Notes under the pieces: generated by a model
Told to the model about the DNA's origin: nothing
The model's database searches: none
Seen by the model: only the letters and a program-made list of their open reading frames with translations
Program-made: the position numbers and the translations under genes
Source: Ovis canadensis
Lineage: Eukaryota > Chordata > Mammalia > Artiodactyla > Bovidae
Length of the DNA: 64,000 nt
Direction: 5' to 3'
NCBI RefSeq assembly: GCF_042477335.2
Contig: NC_091251.1
Span: 88,861,501 to 88,925,500, forward strand
Shown: one piece after another, positions 31,219 to 41,833 of the stretch
How positions within the stretch are numbered: position 1 is the first letter of the stretch
Layout of the letters: the number at the start of each line of letters is the position of its first letter

Positions 31219-31968
31219 GTTAGCTGAGTATATAATCTACATTCTGTTTCAAAAAAGCCACCTCTCTTCTCATTTGGACCCTCTGTACTTTAGCAGTCCT
31301 GAAAGATTTTCCAAGCCAATTGGGTTACACAGAGCAATAAGAACAAAAATCAGGAATATAAAATCTGATTGAACCACTGAGTACCTTTGATAAGTCATTT
31401 AATCTCAAGGTCTTTGATTCCCATTTTAAAAGCTGAATTAAAAGAACACCATTCAGATGTTTTAAAATCATGTTTTTTTGTCTGTTTTTACCATGAAATG
31501 AGTTTGAATGAGTATATGACCTTCCCCCCACCAACACCTTTTTTTCCCTGTTAACCAAAGCATGAAGTAAACAATTCACTCGCTAACAGAGATATATAAC
31601 TTCTTAACAAATGAAACCATTTGCTATCTCTAAACTATTGAAATCGTATGTTCATTATTATTAGGCTTATCGCTTTTACCTCAAATGCTCCAAATCTTTC
31701 AGTTTCTTCAAAACTCAGAACTGAAACGTTATAGCCCTCTTTTCTACTGTCTTCAAGACTTCACACTGGATTTTGACTTTCACTTGTATGGCAGTGCAGT
31801 GTTATCAATTAGATTGGCTGGCTATGCCTGGGTATCTGCATTTTGGTAAGTTCAAAATATGGATCTCAGTTTTGTGGGTACAAATTTATTTGGTCAACTT
31901 ACCCAACAGATCAAAAACTCATTCAAGATACCCAACACCCCAAGAAAAACATTGATAAATCCAATATT
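31219..31968. other. Intergenic, no gene seen
   Basis: No gene or confident repeat is recognised. Confidence 0.45.
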
Positions 31969-32184
31969 GGACATTCATGGTGGCTCAGATGATAAAGAAT
32001 CTGCTTGTAATGCAGGAGACCCTGGTTTGATCCCTGAGTTGGGAAGATCCCCTGGAGAACGGAATGGCTACCCACTCCAGTATTCTTGCCTGGAGAATTC
32101 CATGGACAGAGGAGCCTGGAGCACTGTAGTAGGCTACAGTCCATGGGGTCACAAAGGGTCTGACAAAACTGAGCGACTTTCACT
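31969..32184 (+). mobile_element. Bov-tA SINE, near full length
   Basis: From GGACATTCATGGTGGCTCAG through GGTTTGATCCCTGAGTTGGG, ACTCCAGTATTCTTGCCTGG and GGCTACAGTCCATGGGGTC to AAACTGAGCGACTTTCAC. Confidence 0.95.
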
Positions 32185-33443
32185 AGTTTCAATCACAAAG
32201 AGGGCTATACCTCCTAATATGGTTGAAATATGCCTGAATTTAGGGCATTCCCACCTCAGAATCAAATTGTTAGGGAAACTGAATTAGTAGTCAGAAAATA
32301 TTGATGGCACTGAAACATTAACACTTTTATTTATATTCATAATATTCCAGTTATGCTTCTCGGAGAATAAAACTCCTGATACTCTTGACTGTACTTAGGA
32401 GATATGTTTCCATTTTAAGTTCAGCTGAGGAAAACTCTATCCCCATCAGCAAAATGTTTAATAACCATAATCTTGGGTAGTACTATTTTTGTGGCTTATC
32501 TCATTTCTTCTACCTTGACAGCCTAGCTATTCAAAGAATATTTGCTAACATTTCACCCTCAAAAGTTGCCTTTTTGCAGTGACCACAAAGTGATTAGTAC
32601 TGTTTGTCACACTTCTTTCCTAAATGAAATAAGGTCGGCAACAGTCTGCGATTTTCATCTTTAGTCCAGAATTGCAGTCATCAAAGAGGGTAAGTGATAG
32701 TATGCAACATTTCACCATACACTATTCAATCCAGGCAGAAAAATTCAGTTTTAGCATTGTTTGTGTGAACTCTGGCCACGTGGGTGGTGTCTCCTTTTAT
32801 AAACAGAGGCTTCTGCAAGCTGTTACAAGCCAAGGCAAATTTCTAACAGCCCCACTGGTACCTTGGGAGGAGCCTGCATTGCTAGCAATTCCAAGTCCTT
32901 ACTGCTTCATGTGTTCTGAATTTAGTCATCAAATATCAGGAAATGGGAAGAAAACAAGATTCTGTGTTGAAAAGCGATACTTTCTCTGTACCCAATCAAT
33001 CCCACAGCAGGAGATACACAGGCAGATAAATATGAAATGTAATTATTACATGGTAAAATGAGATTTTTCAGGACAACTGAAAAATCCATCATTTCTGCTT
33101 CCTCCACCAATTCATTTATGCTTGCTAACATTTCAAATTCTACTTAAGTTTCATTTTAAGCTAAAATACTGTACAAACATTCCTATCAACCATATTTCCT
33201 CCAATTATTACTCCAATTATTAGCTTGGGAGAAAATGAGGCTTCTTAGGTTAAAAAAATTATTTTTTTGTTGCTTTATAGAGACAAAACTATTTCCCTAG
33301 GGCAGTTGGGCTCTGATTACATTGAAACTAATTAATAATAATTTAAGAAATTCATGGTAAATTTGATTTTTTTTTAAAGCTCACTTAAACTCAATCCATG
33401 TTGGTGGTTAGCTTTGGGACTACTTTTTCTTTACTTATGTATT
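32185..33443. other. Intergenic, no gene seen
   Basis: About 1.26 kb of apparently unique DNA. A 129-codon open frame here (32,672-33,061) begins with TTG and shows no protein features. Confidence 0.5.
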
Positions 33444-35099
33444 ATTGTTGTTCAGTCACTAAGTCATGTCTGACTCTTTGCTACCCCATGAACTGCAGCA
33501 TGCCAATCTTCCCTGTCCTTCACTGTCTCCGAGTTTGCTTAAACTCATGTCCATTGAATGAGTGATGCCATCCAACCATCTTATTCTCTGTCACCTCCTT
33601 CTTTTCCTGCCCTCAATCTTTCCCAGTATCAGGGTCTTTTCCAATGAGTCGACTCTTCACATCAGGCGACCAAAGAATTGGAGCTTCAGCTTCAGCACTA
33701 GTCCTTCTAATGAATATTCAGGACTGATTTCCTTTTGGATTGATTGGTTTGATCTCCTTGCTTCCCAAGGGACTCTCAAGAGTCTTCTCCAGCACCATAG
33801 TTTGAAAGCATTAATTCTCCAGCATTCAGCCTTCCTTATGGTTCAACTCTCACATCCATACATGACTACTGGAAAAACCATAGCTTTGACTCTACAGATC
33901 TTTGTTGGCAAAGTTGTGTCTGCTTTTTAATATGCTGTCTAGGTTTGTTAAAACTTTTCTTTCAAGGAACAAGCGTGTTTTAATTTCATGGCTGCAGTCA
34001 CCATACACAGGGATTTTGAAGCCCAAGAAAAGAAAATCTGTCAGTGTTTCCACTTTTTTCCCACCTATTTGCCATGATTCACTTTTTGGAATGCTGAGTT
34101 TTAACCCAGTTTTTTTTTTTTTTTAATTTTAAAATCTTTAATTCTTACATGCGTTCCCAAACATGACCCCCCCTCCCACCTCCCTCCCCACAACATCTCT
34201 CTGGGTCATCCCCACGCACCAGCCCCAAGCATGCTGCACCCTACGTCAGACATGGACTGGCGATTCAATTCTTACATGATAGTATACATGTTAGAATTCC
34301 CATTCTCCCAAATCATCCCACCCTCTCCCTCTCCCTCTGAGTCCAAAAGTCCGTTATACACATCTGTGTCTTTTTTCCTGTCTTGCATACAGGGTCGTCA
34401 TTGCCATCTTCCTAAATTCCATATATATGTGTTAGTATACTGTATTGGTGTTTTTCTTTCTGGCTTACTTCACTCTGTATAATTGGCTCCAGTTTCATCC
34501 ATCTCATCAGAACTGATTCAAATGAATTCTTTTCACTCTCCTCTTTCACCTTCATCTTTAATTCCTCTTCACTTTCTGCCATTACAGTGGTATCATCTGC
34601 ATATCTGAATTGTTGATATTTTCCCTGGCAATCTTGATTCCAGCTTGTGCTTCATCCAGCCTGGCATTTCGCATGATATACTGTGCATAAAAGTTAAGTA
34701 AGCAAGGTGACAATATACAGCCTCGACATACTCCCTTCCCAATTTTGAATCAGTCTGTTGCTACATGCCCAGTTCTAACTGTTGCTTCTTGACCTGCCTT
34801 CAGGTTTCTCAGGAGATAAGGTGGTTTGGTATTCCTATCTTTTTAAGAATTTTGCACAGTTTGTTGTGATCCACACAGTCAAAGTCTTTAGCGTAGTCAA
34901 TGAAACTGAAGTAGATATTTTTCTGGGATTCCCTTGCTTGCTCTATGATCCAAGGGATGTTGGCAATTTGGTCTCTGGTTCCTCTACATTTTCTAAATCC
35001 ACCTTGTACATCTGGGATTTCTTGGTTCATGTACTGCTGAAGCCTATCTTACAGGATTTTGAGCATTACCTTGCTAGCACGTGAAATGTGTACTTGTGT
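33444..35099 (-). mobile_element. BovB LINE, 5' truncated, split by an L1
   Basis: The 3' tail is at the left (TTGTTGTTCAGTCACTAAGT). It reads leftward through a decayed RT C-terminus and breaks off at about 35,099. A 417-bp L1 piece interrupts it between AACCCAGTTTTT and TTTTCACTCTCC, two points adjacent in the intact copy at 5.5-7.9 kb. It is more diverged than that copy and has several frameshifts. A 73-codon RT remnant survives at 34,809-35,030. Confidence 0.92.
34112..34528 (-). mobile_element. 5'-truncated artiodactyl L1 inserted in BovB
   Basis: A poly-T of about 14 at 34,111-34,124 (the L1 poly-A in reverse) is followed by 3' UTR text such as TCATCCCCACGCACCAGCCC, CTGTCTTGCATACAGGGTC and TGGCTTACTTCACTCTGTAT. 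It ends at TCAAATGAATTC, where BovB resumes. A TTTT(T) repeat at both joins could be the target duplication. Confidence 0.9.
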
Positions 35100-35854
35100 A
35101 TACTAGATCCTAAAAACTGAAAGCCTTGTAGATTGAGCCCTTCTATGAAATCAAATAGTTTCTGGACACTTAATGTTACTTTTTCATTTAACAAATCCCA
35201 TTCTCCATTTCCTTATCTAATAATTCCTTCATTTTCTAGCAAATACTGTCCTCCTCCCCTTTCATCTACACTTTCTTTGAATTGAGGGAGAAAAACCAGT
35301 GCTTTCTTTAGAAATAAAAATGTGTTTCTGGTTTCCTCCTTTTATCAGGTAAGCAGCCATGTAAATAAGTAGTGACCTTGTACATTTGTAAATTGGCAGG
35401 ACACACAGGGAAGTGCTTCTCTATCTTCTGAATATTAACATGAAAAATTGTGGGTTGTATCAAAGGTATAAATTAGAGTCCTCATTAAAGATTAAAATCT
35501 ATAGTAATGATAGAGAACAATAAGAGGTTTTGTGAGTGTGTGGTTATGCATTTACTTTCTCAACAGTTCTGCTAATTCAGATACTTAAATGGAAGTACAG
35601 AACTTTTCAAGTTTTCATCACCAGAAATAATTTTCATTCTCAGCTGATATCTTAGTGTAAGTCCTTTCTGATTAACCTATCAAGGCACTAACCTAACGTA
35701 TGATTTCCAGAGCCATCCTCCCTTGACTTTAGTCCTTTTGGTAGCAGTTCAACTGATGCTGATCCTCTGGGTGAGTACATTACTGAGGCCTAACTAATCA
35801 GAAGATGCTATTCCCTTTGCCTTAGTGTTTTGGGATGGAGCCATGACCTTAACC
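35100..35854. other. Intergenic, no gene seen
   Basis: No gene or confident repeat is recognised. Confidence 0.45.
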
Positions 35855-36195
35855 TGTGGTTTCTAAGACTTTGACCTCAGGACCCCTTACGCTCTTAAAA
35901 ATTATTGAGGACTCCAAAGAACTTCTATTTCAGTAGTTATGCCTACTGATATTTACTATATTAAAATTTTAACATATATGAATATACAGACAGTTCATTA
36001 TCTATCAGAGTGTTGATGTCTCTATACATCATGTAACCTCTGGAAAATTCTACTGCATCTAGTGAGAAAGAAAGAGGGGAAAGACACATAATGGCTTACT
36101 GCTAGTATGAAAATACTTTTGACTTTGTAGACCTTCTGAAAAGGTCTTGGAATCTCCAGGTGTCCCTTGATATTCTCAACAACTGCTGATCTAAA
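35855..36195. repeat. Old DNA-transposon-like repeat, family uncertain
   Basis: CCTCAGGACCCCTTACGCTC, AAAAATTATTGAGGACTCC and AAAGAACTTCTATTTCAG near the left, and TCTCCAGGTGTCCCTTG near the right, are phrases of a widely dispersed old mammalian repeat. It is probably a hAT-type remnant. I could not define its ends. Confidence 0.45.
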
Positions 36196-36581
36196 TTATA
36201 ACCTACAGAAGCCAATGCATGTCTGAACTTCCTAAGCACATGAACCAATGCCTTTTAGCTTAAACTACAGTCAGTCACTTGCAAGCAAAAACATTCTCAT
36301 ACATTTGAATTCCCAGTTAGGGACCTCAGAGGAAGAGAATAAGGTGGGGGAAAAGTACAAAGGACTGTGGCACAAAATTATTCATCTGGGCAGCAGAAAT
36401 ATAATATGAAGCCCAAGGAAGGAAAGGTTCCAATTTATTTTAATAAACATGGCAGACATTGGAAAACACTGTCCTAGTTGTTCCCAAATAAGTGTCATCA
36501 AATTCCATGAGAAATTGAGGTTTCTCAGCTTCACTTCACTAAAAGATAACCAGGGCCCCAGAACTGAAATCAAAATGTCAG

Positions 36582-36810
36582 TTTCATTAGTGTGTGTGTG
36601 CTCAGTCGTATCCAGCTCTTTACAGCCCCATGGACTGTAGGCCACCAGGCTCCTCTGTCCATGGAATTTTCCAGGCAAGAATGCTGGAGCAGGCTGCCAT
36701 TTCTTACTCCAGGGGATATTCCTGATCTACGGATCAAAACAGTGTCTTCTGCGTTGGCAGGTGGATTCTTTACCACTGTGCCACATAGGACTGAATAAAT
36801 TTTTCATTAG
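36582..36810 (-). mobile_element. Bov-tA SINE with target-site duplication
   Basis: A reverse copy from a (TG)n tail (36,591-36,600) and GCTCAGTCGTATCCAGCTC to a head near 36,783. TTTCATTAG is repeated at 36,582-36,590 and 36,802-36,810. Confidence 0.93.
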
Positions 36811-37035
36811 ACTTTGGAAATTCCTAATTTAGAAAACTACTTCTGGGGGAAAAGCATTAAGCTATTTAGGTCAAATATTAAAAATTTCCCCATTATTCTC
36901 TATTCTATAGAGCTATATTTTCTCTAAAAATGTGTCTAATTTCTAAGTCTAAGCTTTGAAAGTAACTTTGGAACATTCTTTTCTAATAGGCTGAATTTAT
37001 GATTTGTAGGATTACACAGTAATTTCATTTACCAC

Positions 37036-37477
37036 TGCTTGTACTAGACTAAACAGTGTCCCCTCAAATTTCACATCCACACAGAACCTTGGAATGTGAC
37101 CTGTGTGGAAATAGGGTTTTTGGAGATGTGATTAGTTAAAATGAGGTAATACTGGATTAATATGGGCCCTAAATCCAATGAGTGGTAACCTTATGAAGGG
37201 CAAATAAAAATACACATAGGGAAGAAGGCCATGCAAAGACAAAGGCAAAGACTGGCTGATGCAACAATAAGCCAAGGAATGCCGAGGATTGTAGGTTACC
37301 ACCAAAAGCTAGATAGAGGCAAGGGAAGAACTCTCTAGAGCCTTTAGAGGGAGCATGGCTTTGCCAACACCTTGACTTTATATTTCTGGCCTCCAGAACC
37401 ACAAGAGAACAAATTTCTGTTGCTTTAAGGCACTGGGTTTGTGGTACTTAGTTATGGCAGCCCTAGGAACTAATACA
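37036..37477 (+). repeat. MaLR-type LTR (MLT1/MST-like), solo
   Basis: Starts TGCTTGTACTAGACTAAACA and ends CCCTAGGAACTAATACA, the usual TG...CA ends. Interior GGAGATGTGATTAGTTAAAA, CTTGACTTTATATTTCTGGC, CTCCAGAACCACAAGAGAAC and AAATTTCTGTTGCTTTAAGG match ERVL-MaLR LTRs. It is an old endogenous-retrovirus-derived LTR without genes. Confidence 0.75.
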
Positions 37478-37587
37478 TTGCCTAATTCAGTCAGTCAAAA
37501 ATTCATTTGAACTCCATCACACTTCCTTTGAGGAGAATACTATGTTAAAACCAACCAGAGTTTCACCTTACATTCACGCTTTCTTAA

Positions 37588-37695
37588 AAAATTGTGCTAA
37601 AAACACATAACAAAATTTACCATTTTAATCATTTTAAAGTGTACAAAGCAGTGGAATTAAGTATATTCAAAATGTTGCTTGCACCCATTTGTAAT
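37588..37695 (+). repeat. Old L1 3' UTR fragment
   Basis: AAACACATAACAAAATTTAC, CATTTTAATCATTTTAAAG, TGTACAAAGCAGTGGAATTA and AGTATATTCAAAATGTTG are typical of old mammalian L1 3' UTRs. Confidence 0.6.
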
Positions 37696-39689
37696 CCACT
37701 CAGTTGTGGCTATTAGACAATCAGGAAAGAGGCAAGAGTAGAATAAGACTTAGCAGAAAAATAATCCATTACCAAATTTGTTCCTGTTTACATCTAGTGC
37801 TAATGAGGAGAGTCTAACCCTAGAAAAGCCAGTAAATTTCTGCCTTATTACATTGAAAGTGTGACTAACCAGAGGAAAACTAAAGTCCTAGGAGGGCTAA
37901 ATGTAAATACACCATTACTAGAAAAACTCAACTTTTCTTCATTTAGTAATTCACTTTTACTGATAACCTTTCATAACTTTTATAATGAAAATCATTATGA
38001 CAGCCAAATATTTACCCATATTTTATGTTCTCATTGTAAACTCTTAATTTTCAGTATTAAAATATCAGGAATGGAGAGAATAAATCCCTGGGCATTTCTA
38101 ATTCTTTAGGTACAAACCTTTAACTTTTTTACTTTCTCTCATCTCCCACCCCCTGCCTCTATATGTTCCTGAGACATTTATCAAGGTTTGGAAATACTAC
38201 TCTCTTTCTACTTTCCAGAAAGCCTTCTTTGTTGTAAACTTGATTCCATGATGAATTCTGAAGAAATGTCACATGGAGTTAAGTAGCATGCGCATACCCA
38301 ATATTCATTCAATAACCAGCAGTAAAAGAAAAAATCACATTAGACAATAAAGTCGCTGGACTTTTCCTGTGTAAATTTTGTTGTGTGCATAAATTTTTTT
38401 TAGATTCCTAAATTCAGCAGAGATGAATATACTTGAGGAAAATTGTTGAAAGACAAGCATCTATTATAATTGTCCAGTTTTATTCTAACATTACTTTTCA
38501 ACAATTTTAGTAGTTTTAACAAACCTCCATATACTTTAAAAGGCTTAATTCATTTTCACCCTTCCCAATTAAATTTTAATGAATTTCACCATCACTGCTT
38601 TTATAGATAAAGTCTCTTGTTTTCTGTTATTTGTGAAACAAAATTGCCAGTTTCTTTCCATGAATAATAACAGAATATTCTAAATTGGAAGGGTGCTTAT
38701 CTACCAATTTATTTAAAGGATATTGAAAAAGGCCCCGATTTAAGGTTGCAGAATCTATAGTGGGCAGAATTAGAATTTCTCTAAAAATACAAGACATTTT
38801 AAAATTATTTCAGACTATGGGGCCTTAGAGGGAATAAAGATAGAAAGGTAAAGTAACCAACTATTTGCTTATCTTTGTTTGAAATAAAGTAAACATACTT
38901 CCCATATTATTATAGGAAGTGGGCTCATGATATGGCTTCATTTTTAAATCCTGTCAAAAATACTAGTAATACATACTCAAGTAATTTTGCTAATTAATTT
39001 TATTCTACCTCAATTCCACCCATCATCTCCTATGTACTCCCATTATTTAAAATGAAATACGTAAAAATATGAATCTTCAGTTAGAGATTAGTCCACGTTC
39101 TAGTTGGCATAAAACTCATATAACCATCAAATTGAGATGTTCATTGTGTACAAATGATAATTATACTTTTTTGGGGACATATTTCATTTTTTATGCTTCC
39201 CAGTTTTACTGTTTTTGAGAAGAAAAATTATACATATATGGGTGTACATGTTTTATTCAGAAGTTGAAAGGGCTAGAAAGAACTAAGAAACCGATGTGAA
39301 ATAGCCACAGGTGATTAATAACACTTCATGAAAGACACATGAAGATAAGTGTCAACAAAAGCTATTTTCATGGTAATTTCACATCCCACAAATACTGAAA
39401 TGAAAATTGCCACCACAGGGGTTCTATTTCCAGTTTTGCGATTGTAGCTCAGGTGGGAAAAACATTTTCTAATCTCATTGTCTAAGATTGGTGTTTTTCA
39501 ACTAAAAGCAGAGCCTCTAGCGAAGAAGCCTGATACCACAAAACCATGGGACAGCGTGGGGAGCAGAAGTCTGTTATTTCTCAAGCCTGCTATTTCTGCC
39601 GCAGGCTCCTAAGCTTCTGTAGTGAGGATCCTCCTGTAGGTACAGCCTTGGAGTTGGGAAATCCTCCGGCAGGTCGAGTCGACTGAAAA
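37696..39689. other. Intergenic, unique-looking, upstream of the GPHN CpG island
   Basis: About 2 kb of AT-rich DNA with no gene and no young SINE or LINE. The base composition changes sharply to GC-rich from about 39,600. Confidence 0.5.
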
Positions 39690-39968
39690 AGCAAGCGGGA
39701 AGGTGAGGCCGGATAGGATACCTCCTCCCTCGCTCACCGCGGGCTGTCACAGTAATTGGGGGTTGTGCCACTCACGCAGGTTTCTAAGGCACCTTCAGGC
39801 TCCCTGGAGCCTTTCTCTTCTTCGGGAGAGCGGGCTCCGTAGCCCCAAGAGCCGGCCGGGGTCGCTGACAAACGACCGGGAGCCGGGCTCGGCAGGGGAT
39901 TGCTTCTGTCTGGGGCTCGGCGGAACCTGCGTTCGTGTCTCGCGCGCACTCGCTCCGCGTTCTCCTAG

Positions 39969-39973
39969 CCAAT
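39969..39973 (+). promoter_or_regulatory. CCAAT box (possible NF-Y site)
   Basis: CTAGCCAATCCGGC fits the CCAAT core with a favourable flank. It lies 581 bp before the GPHN start codon inside the CpG island. Binding is inferred only. Confidence 0.45.
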
Positions 39974-40553
39974 CCGGCGCTACTCGCGCGCCCAGGAGCG
40001 TTCCCCGGTCCAGTTTGGGCTGGGCCGGCTCCTTCCCGCTCCCAGCACTTCGCAACCGAGCGCTCACTCCTCCCCTCACTCTCCACGAGTTCCACGATTA
40101 GCGGTGTAGCTCCGCCCCTGGCCCGAGTCCACCCCCGCAATCTCGGGAGCTTGTGCTCTCCTTTCCCCTCAGTCTCCTGCCGACTAGCCGCGCTGGGTCT
40201 CGCGCTCCGCAGAGCGGCACGAGTCTCTGCCGCCTCGCTCCAACGCCTCCGCGCGGTCTCCCTAGGCAGCCACCGCGTTCCCCCCCGCAGCTCTTCGCCT
40301 GCGACCTGAAGTCGGGGTCCCGCGCCCTGACTCCGCCCCCCCATCCCCCCCGCGGACTCGCGCGCTCGGGGCCCGGCCTCTCACTCGCGCAGGCCGCGGA
40401 GCACTCGGCCGCCTCCCCCTCCTTCCCTGCTCGGCTCGCGCTCCCCGGGCGCTCTCGCTCTCGCGCTCTCCAAGGCGAGCGCGCTCCCGGCCCGCGCGCT
40501 CCGGGCTCTGGCTTCTCCCGGCTCCTGTCAGTGCGGTGACTGCGCTGGGAAAC

Positions 40554-40617
40554 ATGGCGACCGAGGGAATGATCCTCACTAACCACGACCACCAAATCCG
40601 GGTTGGAGTCCTCACAG
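40554..40617 (+). CDS. GPHN: Gephyrin, coding exon 1
   Basis: Encodes MATEGMILTNHDHQIRVGVL, then T and one base of the next codon, exactly the start of gephyrin. The context AACATGG has A at -3 and G at +4, a strong start. The donor is ACAG|GTAACC. Gephyrin anchors glycine and GABA-A receptors at inhibitory synapses. It also completes molybdenum cofactor synthesis through its MogA-like G domain (begun here) and MoeA-like E domain. Only the first 21 of roughly 730-770 residues are in the window. The split codon would need TG next to give the Val that follows in gephyrin. Exon 2 is not in the remaining 23 kb. Confidence 0.97.
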
Positions 40618-40730
40618 GTAACCGGGGGAGGAGGTCCAGGACCGCCGCGGCCGCTGTCCCCGGCTTGCCTCAGGCTTCTTGCCTGTGATGACCCTTCTCT
40701 GCGGCCTCGGGAGAAGGGAAGGCAGAGGAA

Positions 40731-40750
40731 GGGGACGGGGTGGGGGGGGG
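40731..40750 (+). promoter_or_regulatory. G-quadruplex-prone run at the start of GPHN intron 1
   Basis: GGGGACGGGGTGGGGGGGGG carries enough G-runs for a quadruplex, 113 bp after the exon 1 donor and on the non-template strand. This is motif evidence only. Confidence 0.5.
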
Positions 40751-41765
40751 CGGACGTTTTTACAACCGCTGAGAGGTGCTGGGAGGTTGGGGTGTTCCCG
40801 CGGGGTCCCCCGGGAGCTGGGGCCGATCCCGTGGATGTCAGGCCCCAGTGCCTTCGCAGCCGAAGTCCTGGGCCCCTGGGGACCGAGGGGCCGGTGCGGC
40901 GGGCGCTGCGGGGCTCCTGGCAGGCGACGGGATCCCGGCTCCGCAGTCTGAAGCATGCCGCTCTCGGCTGGCCCGCGCGCTCCCTCGGCTACTGCTTGTC
41001 CCAGAGAGGGGGGAAATCCCTTTTCCACCCCCTCCCTCTTTTTCCCTTCCCCCTACTTGGGCGGCCCCGCGCTGCTCTAGCAGTGCTTTCCCGGGGCACC
41101 GGCCACAGACGACATGGGTGTTCTTTAGGCGAAACTCTGCTCGGTCTCAGGCTGCCCCTCGCGAGCCGGGAATCCCCTTTGCCACCCATGGGACACCTTT
41201 CGTTCCCCACCCCGGGAGGTGGGGATCGGCTTGCGCCCGGACCTCGGAAAGTGTTTGCATTCTGCCTTCCCAAGTGGAGGGCCCTCTGCCCGCCTCTTCG
41301 TTTTCTTAGAGGGAAGGCTGTAGCCTGCGACTGGGGATCCAGCCTTTCTACTTAAGAGGGAAGGATTCCCCTACTCGGGCTCTTCTGTCCCCCTCCCTTG
41401 TGGGACCTCCCCCCACCCTCCCGAGGCTTGTGAGGAGCGCACTTTTCCCGGGTCGAGTTTCCCTCCCTCGCGGAAGCCGTGTGTGCTCTGCATGTCTGAT
41501 TCCGTTGCGTTGTATTTGGGTAATATCCCTCAGTTCGGCGACAGGCAGTTGCTGCAGGGCATGACTTCTGAGATGAATAGCAAACCGATTTGTAGGCGAT
41601 TCTGCTGTGGTTCTGTAGTTGGTAAGGTTTCTATGTAATTGAGTGGCGAGGTGGGGGTTAAAGAACTATATTTGGAACCTGAGAGCTTAGTTCCGAGGGA
41701 AGGAAATCCAAGACTTACTGATTTTGGAAAAAGAAACGATGTAGACGGGAATCCTCGTGTTCTCC

Positions 41766-41789
41766 CCCCCCTCCTTCCCCCCGCCCCAC

Positions 41790-41820
<31 letters not shown>

Positions 41821-41833
41821 CTTTTTTTTTTTC
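41766..41833 (+). repeat. Polypyrimidine block with CA microsatellite
   Basis: A C/T-only stretch (CCCCCCCTCCTTCCCCCCGC pattern), then (CA)n at about 41,789-41,818, then CTTCT with a T-run of about 10 and CCC. It lies at the downstream edge of the CpG island. Confidence 0.9.

Larger units (their letters stand above)
39690..41480 (+). promoter_or_regulatory. GPHN: CpG-island promoter of GPHN
   Basis: About 1.8 kb of strongly GC- and CpG-rich DNA in an otherwise AT-rich window, covering GPHN exon 1 and the start of intron 1. It contains Sp1-type GC boxes (CTCCGCCCCTGGC near 40,110 and CTCCGCCCCCCC near 40,330) and a CCAAT box (GCCAATCCGG). No TATA box at a plausible place is evident. This is the usual architecture of a broadly expressed, dispersed-start promoter. 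The exact transcription start is not determinable from sequence. Confidence 0.9.

Noticed and set aside
32672-33061. A 129-codon open frame between the two genes
   Set aside because: Its start is TTG, and no protein feature or splice context supports it.
36591-36783. tRNA genes within the SINE heads
   Set aside because: Box B-like sequences (GGTTCGATCC type) are present, but the heads do not fold into complete tRNAs and belong to tRNA-derived SINEs.
39703-40101. Possible upstream open frame in the GPHN leader
   Set aside because: The frame starts with GTG, not ATG. No ATG was found in the leader, so a normal upstream ORF is not supported.
39784-40344. A 186-codon open frame on the minus strand, and others, across the CpG island
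   Set aside because: GC-rich DNA lacks stop codons, so long frames arise by chance. The composition (Arg, Gly, Ala, Pro) is that of translated CpG island.
39690-40553. A divergent gene sharing the GPHN promoter
   Set aside because: No splice-compatible coding exon was found on the minus strand to the left. CCDC196 lies upstream but on the same strand, 12 kb away.
40603-41355. A 250-codon open frame on the + strand after GPHN exon 1
   Set aside because: It begins at TTG, runs across the exon 1 donor into intron 1, and has CpG-island composition. It is not a gephyrin extension.
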